This document shows positions 7,004 to 7,701 of a stretch of DNA of 7,701 nt, piece after piece. The position numbers and the translations under genes are program-made. Origin of the DNA: Lachnospiraceae bacterium UBA5902 (GTDB lineage: Bacteria > Bacillota > Clostridia > Lachnospirales > Lachnospiraceae); assembly GCA_002431865.1 (NCBI GenBank), contig DJEI01000001.1:4393-12093 (forward strand), written 5' to 3'. How positions within the stretch are numbered: the stretch's first letter is position 1; the number at the start of each line of letters is the position of its first letter. The notes under the pieces were generated by a model. It made no database searches, had not been told where the DNA came from, and saw nothing but the letters and a program-made list of their open reading frames with translations.

Positions 7004-7059
7004 AAAAAAGAGCCGGACAACGAATCTCTAACTTCTTAGAAACTCATTATTCGGCTCTT
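7004..7059 (-). terminator. Strong intrinsic terminator overlapping the end of the KTR gene
   Basis: Minus-strand arms at 7059-7036 and 7031-7008 are 24 bases each around a GAAG loop. I count 19 Watson-Crick pairs, four G-U pairs and one A-C mismatch. The base of the stem is AAGAGCCG/CGGCTCTT, followed by six T (7009-7004, partly shared with the stem). The ascending arm is exactly the last eight codons of the KTR gene including TAA. The plus strand has no T-tract on its side, so it acts in one direction only. Confidence 0.88.
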
Positions 7060-7200
7060 AGGCGCTATTGTTATTAAGCTTTCCTGCTTGCATCTCTTGC
7101 AATACACCGGGAAACGCTCTGCTTTTGTGTCGTCCCGCACTCTGTAAGCTTTGGGATTACCACATATCGGGCAACTCTGCCACGCATAGGTGTGCTTCAC
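7036..7200 (-). CDS. Cysteine-rich KTR-type zinc-ribbon protein, probable moron gene
   Basis: A 54-residue protein with CPIC at residues 10-13 and CKRC at 34-37, two CxxC knuckles 20 residues apart that should bind one zinc. The framework W-x-x-CPxCGN, RxRxDT, FPxYCxxCKQExLI matches the small cysteine-rich KTR family of Firmicutes genomes and mobile elements. The KTR signature itself is replaced by PKAYRVR. I chose GTG at 7200: GGGGTGAG lies seven bases upstream, and the length fits the family. The longer frame from GTG at 7230 would have to initiate inside the promoter's -10 region. The molecular function of the family is not known to me; nucleic-acid binding is a guess from the fold (compare the zinc-ribbon Com of phage Mu). 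It has its own promoter and terminator, unlike any other gene here. Confidence 0.85.
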   Translation of the reverse strand: MKHTYAWQSCPICGNPKAYRVRDDTKAERFPVYCKRCKQESLITIAPKSRIMSF

Positions 7201-7211
7201 TTTCTCACCCC

Positions 7212-7247
7212 ACCGTATAGTATAGCACACACGTTCGTTCGTTGCAA
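7212..7247 (-). promoter_or_regulatory. Sigma-A-type promoter for the KTR gene, extended -10
   Basis: On the minus strand TTGCAA (7247-7242) and TATACT (7224-7219) are separated by exactly 17 bases, and the -10 box is preceded by TGC, giving an extended -10 element. The -35 box begins four bases after the stop of the upstream gene. The expected start near 7212 gives a leader of about 12 bases carrying the ribosome site for GTG 7200. The spacer contains a short CGAACGAACG run. Confidence 0.72.
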
Positions 7248-7250
7248 TGG

Positions 7251-7538
7251 TTAGTTTTGACGTACTACCTCAAAAACATGTTTTGTATGTTCCGTTGTAT
7301 GCACAACATATCCTTTCGGCGTCTTTTCAACAACAAGCGTTGGTTTAGGCTGTGTATCCAAATCCGCCCTTAATCCACTTGCTCTGCGCTGCGACGGCTG
7401 TGCAAATATTGCCTTTCCATTGATTACATACACATGCTGTTTTTCAAGCGATCCAGTATTCAAACCATGTTGAATGCAATATTCTCTCGCAATCTTTTTT
7501 GCATTATCAATATCAATTTTGCTATGTTTCGGACGCAT
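7251..7538 (-). CDS. Conserved-looking small phage protein of unknown function
   Basis: A 95-residue basic protein that I do not recognise. The frame is open from 7568, but ATG at 7538 is preceded by AAGGAGGTG with good spacing and overlaps the upstream stop as TGATG, so 7538 is the start. The N-terminal third (IDIDNAKKIAREYCIQHGL) looks like one amphipathic helix. The middle has a short strand (HVYVINGKAIFA) and a polar linker. The end (TLVVEKTPKGYVVHTTEHTKHVFEVV) looks like a beta hairpin rich in His and Thr. It is co-transcribed with the upstream head gene and is the last gene before the KTR promoter. It lacks cysteine pairs, signal peptide or membrane segment. Confidence 0.75.
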   Translation of the reverse strand: MRPKHSKIDIDNAKKIAREYCIQHGLNTGSLEKQHVYVINGKAIFAQPSQRRASGLRADLDTQPKPTLVVEKTPKGYVVHTTEHTKHVFEVVRQN

Positions 7539-7701
7539 CAGTACACCTCCTTCTCTAATACATACCATTTTCCTGTTGAATTATAAATTGCCGTGCAATC
7601 TTGGTCAAATACATTCAGAATTTCTTTATCTCCGCTTGATGGCATAAGGCAGAAATCATCTATTCCCGGATGCGTATGTCCACTCCAGCGGTACCCCTGC
7701 A
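7538..7701 (-). CDS. C-terminus of a phage protein with JAMM-like HTHP motif, probably a minor head protein (partial)
   Basis: Only the last 53 residues are in the window, in the frame beginning at 7699 and ending with TGA at 7540-7538. They read GYRWSGHTHPGIDDFCLMP, then SSGDKEILNVF, and later AIYNSTGKWYVLEKEVY. HxHP followed by PSxxD is the arrangement of metal ligands in JAMM/MPN-type metalloprotease domains, although here the Asp is 13 residues after the HxH rather than the usual 10. Such domains occur at the C-terminus of some phage head morphogenesis and polymorphic-toxin proteins. The location upstream of the scaffold gene fits the minor head protein position. The other two minus frames are closed by stops within 45 bases of the edge. 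The frame is certain; the domain call is moderate. Confidence 0.6.
   Translation of the reverse strand, partial: QGYRWSGHTHPGIDDFCLMPSSGDKEILNVFDQDCTAIYNSTGKWYVLEKEVY

Noticed and set aside
7004..7059. Bidirectional terminator
   Set aside because: The plus-strand side of the hairpin ends in ctta and gg, with no T-tract, and no plus-strand gene points towards it.
7201..7230. Longer KTR start at GTG 7230
   Set aside because: It would require translation from within the -10 region of the promoter, lacks a good ribosome site, and adds ten residues before the family's usual start.
7541..7568. Longer start of the 95-residue gene at 7568
   Set aside because: The strong AAGGAGGTG lies between 7568 and 7538 and is placed for the inner ATG.

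Overview
The window is a slice of the late structural region of a tailed phage or prophage, and every gene I support lies on the minus strand. Transcription therefore runs from right (7701) to left (1). Gene order and protein families match long non-contractile-tailed (siphovirus-type) phages of Firmicutes: GP20-type scaffold, HK97-fold coat, three small head-tail joining proteins, tail tube, Gp15 and a TP901-type tape measure. Strong AGGAGG-type ribosome sites and intermediate GC suggest a gut Clostridia host such as Lachnospiraceae. That host call is an inference from style, not from a marker gene.

Layout in transcription order. 7701-7538: C-terminus of a protein cut by the window edge, with an HTHP...PSSGD metalloprotease-like motif, probably the tail end of a minor head protein. 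7538-7251: a 95-residue protein I do not recognise. 7247-7004: a self-contained unit of promoter, a 54-residue zinc-ribbon gene of the cysteine-rich KTR type, and a strong intrinsic terminator whose ascending arm is the last eight codons of that gene. 6947-5457: scaffold then major capsid. 5445-5287: a 52-residue gene absent from long-ORF calls, encoding a near-perfect leucine-zipper-like coiled coil. 5268-3710: four short overlapping genes for the connector, head-closure and tail-joining proteins. 3716-3198: tail tube. 3186-2264: tail assembly chaperone and Gp15, overlapping by ATGA. 2207-1: tape measure, at least 735 residues, running off the left edge.

The structural genes form one tightly packed cassette: scaffold and coat make the procapsid, the connector series closes the portal and joins the tail, and tube, chaperones and tape measure build the tail. 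The KTR unit interrupts this logic. With its own promoter and terminator it looks like a moron, an autonomously transcribed accessory gene in a phage operon. Its terminator lies just upstream of scaffold and coat, so the late operon must bypass it or restart. I regard this, and the zipper-like small protein after the coat gene, as the two most interesting items. I see no CRISPR array, tRNA, integrase or attachment site.
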